64,000 bases of DNA from NCBI RefSeq assembly GCF_900104385.1, contig NZ_FNJA01000002.1, forward strand, positions 124,001 through 188,000, in the 5' to 3' direction. The notes under the pieces are model-generated. The model did no database searches. It saw only the letters and a program-made list of their open reading frames with translations, and was not told where the DNA came from. The position numbers were made by a program, and so were the translations under genes. The DNA comes from Rhodoferax sp. OV413. GTDB lineage: Bacteria > Pseudomonadota > Gammaproteobacteria > Burkholderiales > Burkholderiaceae_C. The stretch's first letter is position 1. Each line of letters starts with the position of its first letter. Below, one piece after another: positions 53,234 to 62,337 of this stretch.

Positions 53234-54553
53234 TTATTCGCTCTTTTCAGGGGTTGCGGTGGACAGCAGCTGGCCGGCGCTGACGCCGGCCAGGGTCGGG
53301 TGGTCGAGTGTCAGGAAGTCGGTGCTCCATTCGACGCGCCAGGGCTGGCGCGCCAGGTCGCCGGTAGCTCCTGGCAGCAGGCAGGCCTGGGCGTCGCCCA
53401 AGAGCGGCAGCAGCTGGGCCTTGTAGGCGACCTCGGCATAGGCCGCGTCTTGCGGTACCTCGCCCAGCAGCGCGTCGACCGCGGTACGTGGGCTCGGAGT
53501 GTCGGCATGCCAGGCTGCTAGCAGCTCGGACAGGTCGGCCAGCGCCTGCGGCAAGGCCACGGCGCTGAGTTCGCCGACCGGTGCGACCTGCGATTCAGGC
53601 AGGGCATCGGGCAGGCTGGCCGTGGGGCGGTCGCGTTCAAATTCGGCTTCGGTCACATCGAGCAATTCATGGGGGGCCAGCGCGACCAGTCCCACCGGGT
53701 GGGACAGCGCGTCTTGCAAAAGGTGTTCGGGGCTGGCCAGGGTTTGCAGCCAGCGTTTCACGTCGGTGCTGGTGATGCCGGTGGTGCCCAGCGTGACGCG
53801 CTCGCGGTCGACCTGCTGCAGCGCGCGGTTGAACTGGCTGGCCATGGCCAGCAGGCGGCTCTGCGCCTGGCCGAGGGCCCGGGCGGCCCGCTCCATGGTC
53901 ACATGGCCGTGGGCGTGGCCGATGATTGCCGTGATGGCGGTCGAGGCCTTGTCGATCAGCCGGGCCGCGCGGTCGTAGCGCTTGCGGGCCTCGCGCAGGC
54001 GGAATTCGGAACCGCTGGCGATCGCGTCCTCGAACTCGGCATGCAGGCGGCCCAGCTGGGCCTGCAGCATCTGCACCTGGGCGGCGTCCAGCGTGCCGAG
54101 CTGGTCGGCACCGACCACCTGTCCGAGCAGGCTGGCCAGGTCGCCGTCTTCGCCGTCGCCGGGCGGCGCGGTGTTGAGCACGCCGAGCACGCCGGCCAGT
54201 TGCTGGGCCAGCGGCGTCAGGCTGGTGCGGCGCTGGGTTTCGTCCCACAGCAGCAGGCCGGTGTCGCGGAAGCGTTTGAACACGGTTTCCAGCGCTTCGG
54301 GGCGCACCGCGTGGAACAGCTCATTCAGTTCATCGCGGTTCAGGCTGGCTTCGCTCTGGCCGAGCAGGCCCATAAAGACCCACAGGCGCAGCCGCACCAG
54401 GCCCGACGGGCCGTGGAACAGGCCGCGCAGCGCGTCGACCAGTGCGCCCTGCGCGTCGATGCGCCAGGCGGTGATGGATTCGCTGGCGAAGTCGGCGTCG
54501 CGGAAGTAATCCGACAGCCGGGTGTCGCTGTCGGTTGGGAGTATGTCGTCCAT
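53234..54553 (-). CDS. MksF/JetA-like kleisin
   Basis: This 439-residue mostly helical protein has a winged-helix N-terminal region (LVRLRLWVFMGLLGQSEASL, VFKRFRDTGLLLWD), a helical middle (ARKRYDRAARLIDKASTAI) and a C-terminal WRVEWSTDFLTLDHPTL segment. It is in the place of the MukF/MksF/JetA kleisin that bridges SMC heads. The order kleisin, MksE-like, SMC matches Jet A-B-C. No JetD-like nuclease gene follows. It starts two bases after the rsmE stop, so it is co-transcribed with that housekeeping gene. Confidence 0.75.
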   Translation of the reverse strand: MDDILPTDSDTRLSDYFRDADFASESITAWRIDAQGALVDALRGLFHGPSGLVRLRLWVFMGLLGQSEASLNRDELNELFHAVRPEALETVFKRFRDTGLLLWDETQRRTSLTPLAQQLAGVLGVLNTAPPGDGEDGDLASLLGQVVGADQLGTLDAAQVQMLQAQLGRLHAEFEDAIASGSEFRLREARKRYDRAARLIDKASTAITAIIGHAHGHVTMERAARALGQAQSRLLAMASQFNRALQQVDRERVTLGTTGITSTDVKRWLQTLASPEHLLQDALSHPVGLVALAPHELLDVTEAEFERDRPTASLPDALPESQVAPVGELSAVALPQALADLSELLAAWHADTPSPRTAVDALLGEVPQDAAYAEVAYKAQLLPLLGDAQACLLPGATGDLARQPWRVEWSTDFLTLDHPTLAGVSAGQLLSTATPEKSE

Positions 54554-54555
54554 GG

Positions 54556-55263
54556 CTAGAACTGCAGTTGGGCCAGGGCGGCCAGCGGCGCGGTTTCGGC
54601 CCGCAGCACGCGGTTGGCCAGGGTGACCGGGCGGAAGCCACGGGCGATGGCCGCGTCTTCCTCGGCCGGGCTGAGTCCGCCTTCGGGGCCACTCAAGAAA
54701 TGCAGGGCGCCGCTGGCGGGGGCTATCGCCAGCAAGGGCTGGCTGCCGCTGCGCAGCGACAGCAAAAAGGCGTTCTCGGCCTGGGCCGAGGCCACCCAGT
54801 CGGCAAAGCTGCGCACCGCATGCACTTCAGGCACGCGGTTGCGGCCCGATTGCTCGCAGGCGGCGACGCCGACCGCATGCCAGTGGGCGCGCTTCTTGTC
54901 GGCACGTTCGCCGTTCAGGCGCAGCACGCTGCGTTCGGTGACCAGCGGCTGGATGCTGGCCACGCCGAGCTCGGCGGCTTTTTCGACCAGCCAGTCCATG
55001 CGGTCGTTGGCGGGCATGCCCAGCACCAGGTGCACGGCGCGCGCGGCTTCGCGCTCCACCGGATCGTGGCTGGCGACGGTCGCGGCCACATCGCTGCGGC
55101 CCATGCGGTCGATCACCGCTTCAAATTCGCCACCCTGGCCGTTGAACAGGGTGATGCTCTGGCCGGGCTGCATGCGCAGCACCTGCACATGGCGGGCAGC
55201 GCCGGCGGGCAAGTCCAGCGTGGCCCCAATGGCCAGAGGGGCGGGACAGTAAAAGCGCGGCAT
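54556..55263 (-). CDS. rsmE: 16S rRNA (uracil1498-N3)-methyltransferase RsmE
   Basis: This 235-residue SPOUT methyltransferase modifies U1498 of 16S rRNA. Family motifs are RHVQVLRMQPGQSITLFNG near residue 25, WLVEKAAELGV, LLSLRSGSQ and the knotted SAM-binding loop LSGPEGGLSPAEEDAA near 190. The C-terminus RVLRAETAPLAAL is also typical. It is the first gene of the condensin-like operon. Confidence 0.95.
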   Translation of the reverse strand: MPRFYCPAPLAIGATLDLPAGAARHVQVLRMQPGQSITLFNGQGGEFEAVIDRMGRSDVAATVASHDPVEREAARAVHLVLGMPANDRMDWLVEKAAELGVASIQPLVTERSVLRLNGERADKKRAHWHAVGVAACEQSGRNRVPEVHAVRSFADWVASAQAENAFLLSLRSGSQPLLAIAPASGALHFLSGPEGGLSPAEEDAAIARGFRPVTLANRVLRAETAPLAALAQLQF

Positions 55264-55271
55264 AAAAGTGG

Positions 55272-55334
55272 GTTGCTATTGTTTGTGTAGCTGCTGGTGC
55301 AGGTAGTACCTGCGCCAAAGCCGTATTTCTTTTA
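55272..55334 (+). repeat. Dispersed repeat, copy 5 (rsmE-amgK gap)
   Basis: GTTGCTATTGTTTGTGTAGC, followed by TGCTGGTGCAGG, ACCTGCGCCAAAG and CGTATTTC, a degenerate copy of the element at 6083-6148, occupies almost the whole gap between amgK and rsmE and contains a GC-rich hairpin (GCAGGTAGTACCTGC). Confidence 0.6.
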
Positions 55335-55340
55335 AATTCT

Positions 55341-56429
55341 TTACATCCGGCCGTAGGCGAAACCGGTGGCGGGGGCGGTGCCTTCGATCTTGTCGACCAG
55401 GTGCAGCAGCGGCTTCAGCTCGCGGTAGCGGCCGGCGGTGGCGCGGATGTAGGCGATGAAGCGCGGGGTGTCGGCCAGGTATTTGGGCTTGCCGTCGCGC
55501 AGTGTCAGGCGGGCGAAGATGCCGGCGACCTTCAGGTGGCGCTGCAGGCCCATCCATTCGACGCTGCGGTAGAAGGCGCCAAAGTCGTCGCCCACCGGCA
55601 GGCCGGCCTTGCGCGCGCGCTCCCAGTAGCGGATGGTGATGTCCAGCACAAAGTCTTCTTCCCAGCTGTGGAAGGCGTCGCGCAGCAGGCTGGCGATGTC
55701 ATAGGTGATGGGGCCGTAGAGCGCATCTTGGAAGTCCAGCACGCCCAGTTTGTCGGTACCAACCATCAGGTTTCTAGGCATGAAGTCGCGGTGCACGTAG
55801 ACGCTGGGGGCTTCCAGGTTGTTGGCGACGATCTGGGCGAACACCGATTCCAGCGTGGTGCGCTGGCTGTCGTCCAGGGTGATACCGCGGTGCTGGGCTA
55901 CGTACCAGTCGGGGAACAAGGCCAGCTCGCGCTGCAGTACGGCCGCATCGTAGGCCGGCAGCACGCCAGGTTTTGACGCGCGTTGCCAGGTGATCAGCGT
56001 GTCCACCGCCTGGTGGAACAGGCCGGTGTTGGCCAGCGGTGTCTCGGGCTGCAGCACGTCGAGCATGGTTTGCGTGCCCAGGTCGGTGAGCAGCATGAAG
56101 CCGTTGGGTTCATCCCAGGCCAGCACTTCGGGGGCCCGCAGGCCGGCCTGGGCCATCAGCGTGGCGACCTGGGCGAAGGCCTGGCAGTTCTCTTTGTCGG
56201 GCGGCGCGTCCATGGCGATGCAGCTGCCGGTGGCGGTTTGCAAGCGGAAGTAACGTCGGAAACCGGCGTCGGCCGCCGCCAGGTGCAGGCTGTCCAGCTG
56301 CAGTTGGTGGGTGGCCGCGAGCGCGTTCAACCAGGCGTGGAAGGCCGCTGCGCGCTGGGCATCAGCCCAGACGATGGGGGCGGATGGGGAAGAAGTTGCC
56401 GCGGACGGCGAGGGGGAGTGAGGGCTCAT
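55341..56429 (-). CDS. amgK: Aminoglycoside phosphotransferase-fold sugar kinase (AmgK-like)
   Basis: This 362-residue kinase matches AmgK, the anomeric N-acetylmuramate/N-acetylglucosamine kinase of peptidoglycan recycling. It has the catalytic loop VYVHRDFMPRNLMV near residue 225 (Asp, Asn) and the metal motif VLDFQDALYGPITYDI near 245. Like AmgK in Pseudomonas it is divergent from lptD. There the uridylyltransferase MurU gene is adjacent; here rsmE takes that place after a dispersed repeat. Confidence 0.85.
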   Translation of the reverse strand: MSPHSPSPSAATSSPSAPIVWADAQRAAAFHAWLNALAATHQLQLDSLHLAAADAGFRRYFRLQTATGSCIAMDAPPDKENCQAFAQVATLMAQAGLRAPEVLAWDEPNGFMLLTDLGTQTMLDVLQPETPLANTGLFHQAVDTLITWQRASKPGVLPAYDAAVLQRELALFPDWYVAQHRGITLDDSQRTTLESVFAQIVANNLEAPSVYVHRDFMPRNLMVGTDKLGVLDFQDALYGPITYDIASLLRDAFHSWEEDFVLDITIRYWERARKAGLPVGDDFGAFYRSVEWMGLQRHLKVAGIFARLTLRDGKPKYLADTPRFIAYIRATAGRYRELKPLLHLVDKIEGTAPATGFAYGRM

Positions 56430-56516
56430 GGATAATCCATTCTACAAATCCGGGTTGGCTGGATCACGGACCCGCCGCTTTGTACAACCCCTTCGCCTGA
56501 CTGAGTCACCTCTTTG

Positions 56517-58874
56517 ATGCCTGAATTCCAGCGCAGCTTTCGCCGTAGCCGCTTCACCCTGACGCCGGTGGCCTTTGTCGCCATCGCGCTGCTGCCGTTC
56601 GCCTTGCACGCCCAGGACGCCCCAGAACCGGACCCGCCGCTGGTGCTCAAGTCCAGCCCCTTGCTGCAGGAACAGATCCCGCAGGCCATGCGCGACCAGA
56701 TGCCGACCTTCTTTTCGGGCGACCACACCCTGGGCCGGCCGGATCTGGACACGGTGATCGAGGGCAATGCGGTGATGCGCAAGGGCGATATGGTGATCAA
56801 GGCCGACCGGGTGGAGTACTACCAGCCCGACGACTTGCTCAAGGCCCGCGGCAATGTGCACATCAACAGCGCCGGCAATATCTACGAAGGCCCGACGCTG
56901 CAGCTCAAGGTGGATGCGTTCGAGGGCTTTTTCGACCAGCCGCGCTACCAGATACTGAAGAACGGGGCCTATGGCGAGGCCAGCCGCGCCGATTTCATCG
57001 ACGACAAGCGGGTGGTGCTGCACAACGCTACCTACAGCACCTGCCGCCGCCAGCCCGGCCCGGACTGGCTGCCCGACTGGATTCTGAAGGCCACCTCGAT
57101 CAGCATCGATACCGAAGAAGAGGTGGGCGTGGCCGATGGCGCAGTGCTGCGCTTCAAGGACGTGCCCATCATGGCCTTCCCGGCGATGGACTTCCCGCTG
57201 TCGGAGAAGCGTAAATCGGGCTTTCTGCCGCCGACTATCGGCCTGGACAGTGTCAATGGCGCTGAACTGACGGTGCCTTATTACTGGAACATCGCGCCGA
57301 ACCGGGATGCGACCTTGTTTCCGACCTTGATGAGTAAGCGCGGCGTCGATTTCGGCGGTGAATTCCGCTACCTGGAGCCGGACTACCGGGGCACGCTGCG
57401 CGCCAATTTCATGCCCGACGACAAGCTGCGCGATAGCTCGCGCTGGGGCTACGCTTTTACGCATACCGGAACGATTGATTCCGGTTTGTCGGGCGTTGGC
57501 AAGCTGGGCCTGAACCTGAACCTGAACCGGGTCAGTGATAACAATTACTGGACCGACTTTACGCAAACTTCGTCGACGTTGACCCAGCGTTTGCTGTCCA
57601 ACGATGCTTCTGTGTCGTGGAGCCGCGGCAACTTCACCACCAGCGTGCGCACCCTCAAATGGCAGACCATACAGAGCATCAGCTCGCCCATCGTCCCGCC
57701 ATATGACCGCCTGCCCCAGCTGACGGCGCGCTACGCCCGCTACGACCTGCCGGGCGGCCTGGATGCCTCGGTGGACGGTGACTACACCGAGTTTTCTGCC
57801 GACCGCAGCCTGACTTTGCAGCCGAATGCCAAGCGGGCCTTTGTGCTGGGCCAGATCAGCCGTCCCTGGGTGGCCCCGGGCTGGTTCCTGACGCCCAAGG
57901 TGCAGCTGCACGCGACCAATTACACGTTTGACGAACCCTTGGCCAATGGCGCGACCAACGCCAGCCGCACGGTGCCGACCTTCAGCCTGGACAGCGGCCT
58001 GATCTTCGAACGCGACACCAGCTTCTGGGGCAAGGCGCTGCGCCAGACCCTGGAGCCGCGGGCCTTCTACGTCAACACCCCGTACCGTAACCAGAGCAAT
58101 CTGCCGATCTACGACTCGGGCGCGAACGACTTCAACTTTGCCACCGTGTTCACCGAGAACGCGTTTGCCGGCAACGACCGGATTTCCGACAACAACCTGT
58201 TGACCCTGGGCCTGACCACCCGCTTCCTGGAGCCCGAAACCGGCGCCGAGCTGGCCCGCTTCGGCATTGCCCAGCGCTTGCGCTTCCAGGACCAGAACGT
58301 CACCCTGCCCGGCGGTACGCCGGTGTCCGACCGGCTCAGCGATGTGCTGGTCGGTGCACAGCTGAACTGGGACCCGCGCTGGAGCTTCGACTCCACGGTG
58401 CAATACAACCCCAAGACCGGCCGTTCTGAACGCTCGACCGTCGGCGGACGCTGGAACCCGGGCAACTACCGTGTGATCAGCGCCAACTACCGCTACCAGC
58501 GCGGCACCAGCGAACAGATCGACATCGGCTGGCAATGGCCGCTGAGCGCGCTCTGGGGCGACGCAGAACCGAGTGCCGGCCGCTGGTACAGCGTGGGCCG
58601 TATGAACTACAGCATGCAAGACCGCAAAATGGTCGATGCGGTGCTGGGTTTTGAATACGATGCGGGTTGCTGGCTGGGCCGGGTGGTTCTGAGCCGGACC
58701 CAAACCAGTACGTCCACGGCAAGCCAGAAAATCGCGTTCCAGCTGGAGTTTGTGGGCTTCACCCGCCTGGGTGTGGGCACCAACCCCTTGTCGGTCCTGA
58801 AAGAAAACATCCCCCGCTACCAGTACCTGCGCGAACAGATTTCCACCCCTAGCCGCTTCAGCCAGTACGACTAG
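56517..58874 (+). CDS. lptD: LPS-assembly protein LptD
   Basis: This 785-residue outer-membrane beta-barrel inserts LPS into the outer leaflet with LptE. It has a signal peptide (about residues 1-35), the periplasmic OstA/LptA-like domain (DTVIEGNAVMRKGDMVIKAD) and a barrel that ends with an aromatic-rich C-terminus. Cys residues (STCRRQ near 180 and AGCWLG late) suit the interdomain disulfides of LptD. The ATG at 56517 follows a TTG; the ribosome site is weak. surA follows 16 bases later. Confidence 0.95.
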   Translation: MPEFQRSFRRSRFTLTPVAFVAIALLPFALHAQDAPEPDPPLVLKSSPLLQEQIPQAMRDQMPTFFSGDHTLGRPDLDTVIEGNAVMRKGDMVIKADRVEYYQPDDLLKARGNVHINSAGNIYEGPTLQLKVDAFEGFFDQPRYQILKNGAYGEASRADFIDDKRVVLHNATYSTCRRQPGPDWLPDWILKATSISIDTEEEVGVADGAVLRFKDVPIMAFPAMDFPLSEKRKSGFLPPTIGLDSVNGAELTVPYYWNIAPNRDATLFPTLMSKRGVDFGGEFRYLEPDYRGTLRANFMPDDKLRDSSRWGYAFTHTGTIDSGLSGVGKLGLNLNLNRVSDNNYWTDFTQTSSTLTQRLLSNDASVSWSRGNFTTSVRTLKWQTIQSISSPIVPPYDRLPQLTARYARYDLPGGLDASVDGDYTEFSADRSLTLQPNAKRAFVLGQISRPWVAPGWFLTPKVQLHATNYTFDEPLANGATNASRTVPTFSLDSGLIFERDTSFWGKALRQTLEPRAFYVNTPYRNQSNLPIYDSGANDFNFATVFTENAFAGNDRISDNNLLTLGLTTRFLEPETGAELARFGIAQRLRFQDQNVTLPGGTPVSDRLSDVLVGAQLNWDPRWSFDSTVQYNPKTGRSERSTVGGRWNPGNYRVISANYRYQRGTSEQIDIGWQWPLSALWGDAEPSAGRWYSVGRMNYSMQDRKMVDAVLGFEYDAGCWLGRVVLSRTQTSTSTASQKIAFQLEFVGFTRLGVGTNPLSVLKENIPRYQYLREQISTPSRFSQYD

Positions 58875-58890
58875 CCTTTACGTTCTTCCT

Positions 58891-60279
58891 ATGCACCCTA
58901 CCCGTACCATGAGCCACCGAATTTCTCGCATGACGCTGCTGGGCTTGGCGGCGCTGACGGTCTTTACCGTTTCCGCCCAGGGCCTGCGCCCCACGTCTCC
59001 CTCCGGCACCGGCCTGGCGGGCATGGGGGCTCCGCGTGCGGCAGATCCCCAGCGCCAGGCGGACTTCATCGTAGCCGTGGTCAACTCCGAGCCCATCACC
59101 AACAACGAGGTGCGTACCCGGGTGGTGCGGGCAATGCAGCAAATGGCGCAGCAGGGCAACCCGTCCACCGACACCGGCGCGGTGGCGCGCCAGGTGCTGG
59201 AGCGCCTGATCATCGAAAAAGCCCAGCTCCAGCTGGCCCGCGAATCCGGCATCAAGGTGGACGACGCCACGGTAGACGGCGCCGAGCTGAATGTGGCGCG
59301 GCAGAACCAGATGGATGTGCCCGAACTGCGCAAGCGCATGGCCCAGGACGGCATGGTGCCCGCCCAGTTCCGTGAAGACCTGCGCAACCAGCTGCTGATC
59401 ACCCGCTTGCGCGACCGCGAAATCGACGCCCGGCAGCGTATCAGCGATTCCGATGTCGACCAGTACTTGCGTGACCAGCAGGCGAACACCGATATGTCGG
59501 CACTGGAGATCAACCTGGGCATGGTGCTGGTCGCCGTACCCGAAAACGCCACCCCCGCGCAAGTCGCCACGCTGCAAGCCAAGGCCGAGAGCGTGCGCGC
59601 CAAGGCCGCGGCCGGCGCCGATTTCGCGGTGCTGGCGCGCGAGCAGTCCGATGCACCGGACCGCAGCAATCGCGGTACCCTGGGCCTGCGCTCGGCCGAC
59701 CGCTACCCCGAACTGTTTATCGACGGCACCCGGGGCCTTGAGGTCGGTGGCGTCAGTGCCGTGCTGCGCTCTGGCGCCGGCTTCCACGTGCTCAAGGTGC
59801 TGGACAAGCGCCAGGGCGGCGTTGCCAGCACGGTGCAGCAGCAGCATGCGCGGCATATCCTGCTGCGTACCGGCCCGCGTTTGACCGAGGCCGCAGCTGT
59901 CGAGCGGCTGGCGGACTTCAAACGCCGGATCCAGAACAAGCAAGCCGACTTTGCCCAATTGGCCAAAGAGAACTCGGTGGACGGTAGCGCCAGCCAGGGC
60001 GGCGACCTGGGCTGGTCCAGCCCCGGCCAGTTCGTACCCGAGTTCGAAGAGGTCTTGAACGGCCTGGAGCCGGGCCAGATCGCCGACCCACTGGTGTCGC
60101 GCTTTGGCGTGCACCTGGTGCAGCTCCTGGAACGCCGCGAAGCCACGCTGACCGAGCGCGAGCGACGTGAGATTGCGCGCGGCATCGTGCGCGAGAAAAA
60201 GCTCGACGAAGCCTATGCGCGCTGGATCCAGGACCTGCGTTCGCGGGCCTACGTCGAATTCCGCGAAGCGCCCCAGTGA
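58891..60279 (+). CDS. surA: Periplasmic chaperone and peptidyl-prolyl isomerase SurA
   Basis: This 462-residue protein has a signal peptide (about residues 1-30, ending VSAQG), a helical N-terminal chaperone domain (residues 50-190) and two parvulin domains (about 200-300 and 310-410; the second with [28 protein letters not shown] and [15 protein letters not shown]). It escorts outer-membrane proteins such as LptD, whose gene precedes it. Its stop overlaps the GTG of rsmA. Confidence 0.95.
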   Translation: MHPTRTMSHRISRMTLLGLAALTVFTVSAQGLRPTSPSGTGLAGMGAPRAADPQRQADFIVAVVNSEPITNNEVRTRVVRAMQQMAQQGNPSTDTGAVARQVLERLIIEKAQLQLARESGIKVDDATVDGAELNVARQNQMDVPELRKRMAQDGMVPAQFREDLRNQLLITRLRDREIDARQRISDSDVDQYLRDQQANTDMSALEINLGMVLVAVPENATPAQVATLQAKAESVRAKAAAGADFAVLAREQSDAPDRSNRGTLGLRSADRYPELFIDGTRGLEVGGVSAVLRSGAGFHVLKVLDKRQGGVASTVQQQHARHILLRTGPRLTEAAAVERLADFKRRIQNKQADFAQLAKENSVDGSASQGGDLGWSSPGQFVPEFEEVLNGLEPGQIADPLVSRFGVHLVQLLERREATLTERERREIARGIVREKKLDEAYARWIQDLRSRAYVEFREAPQ

Positions 60280-61082
60280 AACACATCCCGCGCAAGCGTT
60301 TCGGCCAGCATTTCCTGTCCGACCGCGGCATCATCGATGCCATCGTCGACGCCATCAATCCCCAGCCGGGCGACCGCATGCTGGAGATTGGCCCGGGCCT
60401 GGCCGCCCTGACCCAGCCGCTGGTCGAGCGCCTGGGCCACCTCACCGTGGTCGAGCTGGACCGCGATCTGGCGCAGCGTCTGCGCCAGCATCCCCAGCTG
60501 ACGGTGGTCGAATCCGATGTGTTAAAAGTGGACTTTGCGCAGCTGCAGATTGCGCAAGAAGCTACGGATTTCATAGCATCTGCACCGAAGAAACTGCGTG
60601 TGGTGGGCAACCTGCCGTACAACATCTCCACGCCCATCCTGTTCCACCTGCTGGATGCTGTGGCGGTAGTGGAAGACCAGCATTTCATGCTGCAAAAAGA
60701 AGTCATAGACCGCATGGTGGCGCGCCCGTCCACCGCCGCCTATGGCCGTTTGAGCGTCATGCTGCAATGGCGTTACGCGATGGAAAACGTGCTGTTCGTA
60801 CCGCCCGAGTCCTTCGATCCGCCACCGCGCGTAGACAGCGCCGTGGTGCGCATGCTGCCGCGTACCGATCCGGCCGCGGTGGATGTGAAGCTGCTGAGCG
60901 AAATCGTTCAGGTGGCGTTCAGCCAGCGCCGTAAGATCATGCGCCACACCCTGGGAAAATGGCTGACCGACAAGGGCTTTGCCGGCAGCTTCGACGTGCA
61001 GCGCCGGGCGGAGGAAGTGCCGGTGGACGAGTACATCGCCCTGGCGCTGGCAGTGACCGCCTTGACTGCCGCCCAAATGTAA
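60276..61082 (+). CDS. rsmA: 16S rRNA (adenine1518/1519-N6)-dimethyltransferase (KsgA)
   Basis: This 268-residue SAM-dependent enzyme dimethylates A1518 and A1519 of 16S rRNA. Visible motifs are [16 protein letters not shown] at the N-terminus, [15 protein letters not shown] (SAM), VELDRDL and the catalytic [11 protein letters not shown] near 112. pdxA, which lies between surA and ksgA in enterics, is absent. The segment [15 protein letters not shown] (about residues 91-105) derives from a copy of the dispersed repeat and is unusual for the family. A strong terminator follows. Confidence 0.95.
   Translation: MKHIPRKRFGQHFLSDRGIIDAIVDAINPQPGDRMLEIGPGLAALTQPLVERLGHLTVVELDRDLAQRLRQHPQLTVVESDVLKVDFAQLQIAQEATDFIASAPKKLRVVGNLPYNISTPILFHLLDAVAVVEDQHFMLQKEVIDRMVARPSTAAYGRLSVMLQWRYAMENVLFVPPESFDPPPRVDSAVVRMLPRTDPAAVDVKLLSEIVQVAFSQRRKIMRHTLGKWLTDKGFAGSFDVQRRAEEVPVDEYIALALAVTALTAAQM
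60545..60578 (-). repeat. Dispersed repeat, partial copy 6, inside rsmA
   Basis: TTGCGCAAGAAGCTACGGAT and TTCATAGCA match one arm of the repeat family (compare GCGCAAGCAGCT... ATAGCA in reverse copies). The segment is in frame and its AT-rich bases differ from the surrounding gene. Confidence 0.5.
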
Positions 61083-61109
61083 AAAAGCCCGTCCAAGGAC
61101 GGGCTTTTT
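61082..61109 (+). terminator. Terminator of the lptD-surA-rsmA operon
   Basis: AAAAAGCCCGTCC, loop AA, and the perfect complement GGACGGGCTTTTT begin at the rsmA stop codon. A 13-bp stem with a T run is a strong rho-independent terminator. Confidence 0.92.
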
Positions 61110-61272
61110 GTTGGGATCGGCGCAGCTTTACGCGGCGGCCAACCAGTATCCCGCATTGAAGGGGCTGCTCATGCGCAGCGCCAACGGAGATACATCTACC
61201 AATTTGTCGGTTGGCATCTTTTCACCAGATTCCAACTCAATGCCCGAGACGGCATCGCTGCCTGCCTCGTTC

Positions 61273-61307
61273 GCCCGTTCTGCTTGGCTGTTTTGTGCAG
61301 AACGGGC
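61273..61307. other. Stem-loop at the end of the barstar gene
   Basis: GCCCGTTCTGC pairs perfectly with GCAGAACGGGC around a 13-base loop. It starts at the barstar stop codon on the minus strand. No T run follows on that strand, so it may be a mRNA-stabilising or termination structure. Confidence 0.45.
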
Positions 61308-61702
61308 TACAGAAAAGAATAGAAGCATCGGAACGGAATCTTCCTGTCCCCCCAATAGTCGGCGGCTTCGCGGAAGATGTCGAGCAGCTGCTCGCGGGCT
61401 TCCTTGTCGAACTTGGCGTGCGCAGGAATCTGCTCCAGCACCACTACAAAACCAGGCTGCGGGCCCGATTTGTGCAATGGATCTGTCATGCAGTCGTACA
61501 GCGCGTCAAAGTTCTTGCCGAAGTGGGTCGGAAAGGTGAACTGCTGGGCGATCATGTCCAGCACGTCCTGCTTGCTCTGGGCGTTGGCCAGGTTGGCGTA
61601 CAGGAAATGCTGGCCCAGGCCCAGCGCGGCGTCTTGCAGATCCTGCACCCGGAAGGCGCGTATGGACTGCACGATATTGGTTCTAACGTTGCGAAGAGGC
61701 AT
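61307..61702 (-). CDS. Barstar-family RNase inhibitor
   Basis: This protein of about 131 residues is a barstar-fold inhibitor (LGLGQHFLYANLANAQSKQDV, FTFPTHFGKNFDALYDCMTD, the last being the Asp/Tyr interface of barstar) and ends KIPFRCFYSFL. It should block the barnase-like RNase encoded 75 bases upstream. I chose ATG 61702 because GGAG lies before it; a 61729 ATG is an alternative. It is cytoplasmic, as the immunity protein should be. Confidence 0.88.
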   Translation of the reverse strand: MPLRNVRTNIVQSIRAFRVQDLQDAALGLGQHFLYANLANAQSKQDVLDMIAQQFTFPTHFGKNFDALYDCMTDPLHKSGPQPGFVVVLEQIPAHAKFDKEAREQLLDIFREAADYWGDRKIPFRCFYSFL

Positions 61703-61776
61703 ATCCGTCTCCGCTTTCTTTTCAATCATCTAATTTACCCCGGCTTCAAAATTCTGTGGAACCAGACCTTTACAAC

Positions 61777-62181
61777 TTATTCGACGATCTGGCGAAAACT
61801 AGCGTAGTGGTCACTGGTATAAAAACAAGCATCTGGCGTTTTGGGACGTCCACCGCAAACAATTCTTTGGGCGCCCCGGTGGCGTACACCCACCGTCTTC
61901 ACGGTGTATTCGCGGTAGTAGCCGCGCTGCTGGGAAGGCAAAATACGTTCACGGTTGCCAAACACCGTGCCATCCTTATCAAAAGGAAATGGCCCGCCTT
62001 GCTGGATCAGCAAGTAGGTGGCACGCCCTTGTACAGGTAGCTCGGCAACCCGGATGGCCTGCAAATTGCTTGGCTCTGTGGATTGACGCGCATACCCCAA
62101 AGGGGTGCACAGTACCGATGCGGCCCATACCAGCGATGCAATAACTTGCCTGCGGGTAGTGGAGTGTGCGTTCGGGAACAT
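61777..62181 (-). CDS. Secreted barnase-like guanyl-specific ribonuclease
   Basis: This 134-residue exported RNase of the barnase (N1/T1) family has a signal with twin arginines (TTRRQVIASLVWAAS) and active-site pattern GTVFGNRERILP, GYYREYTVKT (catalytic Glu), RIVCGG and TSDHYASFRQI (catalytic His). Two Cys residues (RIVCGG and DACFYT) could form a disulfide once exported. With the barstar gene downstream it forms a toxin/inhibitor-like pair. Confidence 0.87.
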   Translation of the reverse strand: MFPNAHSTTRRQVIASLVWAASVLCTPLGYARQSTEPSNLQAIRVAELPVQGRATYLLIQQGGPFPFDKDGTVFGNRERILPSQQRGYYREYTVKTVGVRHRGAQRIVCGGRPKTPDACFYTSDHYASFRQIVE

Positions 62182-62261
62182 GGTGAATGCGGCTTCTGCG
62201 AACTTCGGGTTAACCCGAAAATTTCAAGGCGCTAGTGTGCCGCATGTACCCTGAAAAAGCA

Positions 62262-62290
62262 AGAGGCTGCCCAAAAAATGAGCAGCCTCT
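62262..62290 (-). terminator. Terminator of maeB
   Basis: AGAGGCTGC pairs with GCAGCCTCT around an 11-base loop, 47 bases beyond the maeB stop. On the minus strand it is followed by TGCTTTTTCAG. Confidence 0.75.
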
Positions 62291-62337
62291 GCAGGGTTTT
62301 GGCGCCAATAAGTTAGTACTTGCTGGCGAATTTGGGC

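Noticed and set aside
56442-58703. 753-codon minus-strand open frame opposite lptD
   Set aside because: It is an antisense shadow of lptD, which is certain from its family motifs.
61128-61355. 75-codon minus-strand frame after barstar
   Set aside because: It overlaps the barstar 3' end and a perfect stem-loop, has no clear ribosome site and matches nothing recognisable, so it was not called a gene.
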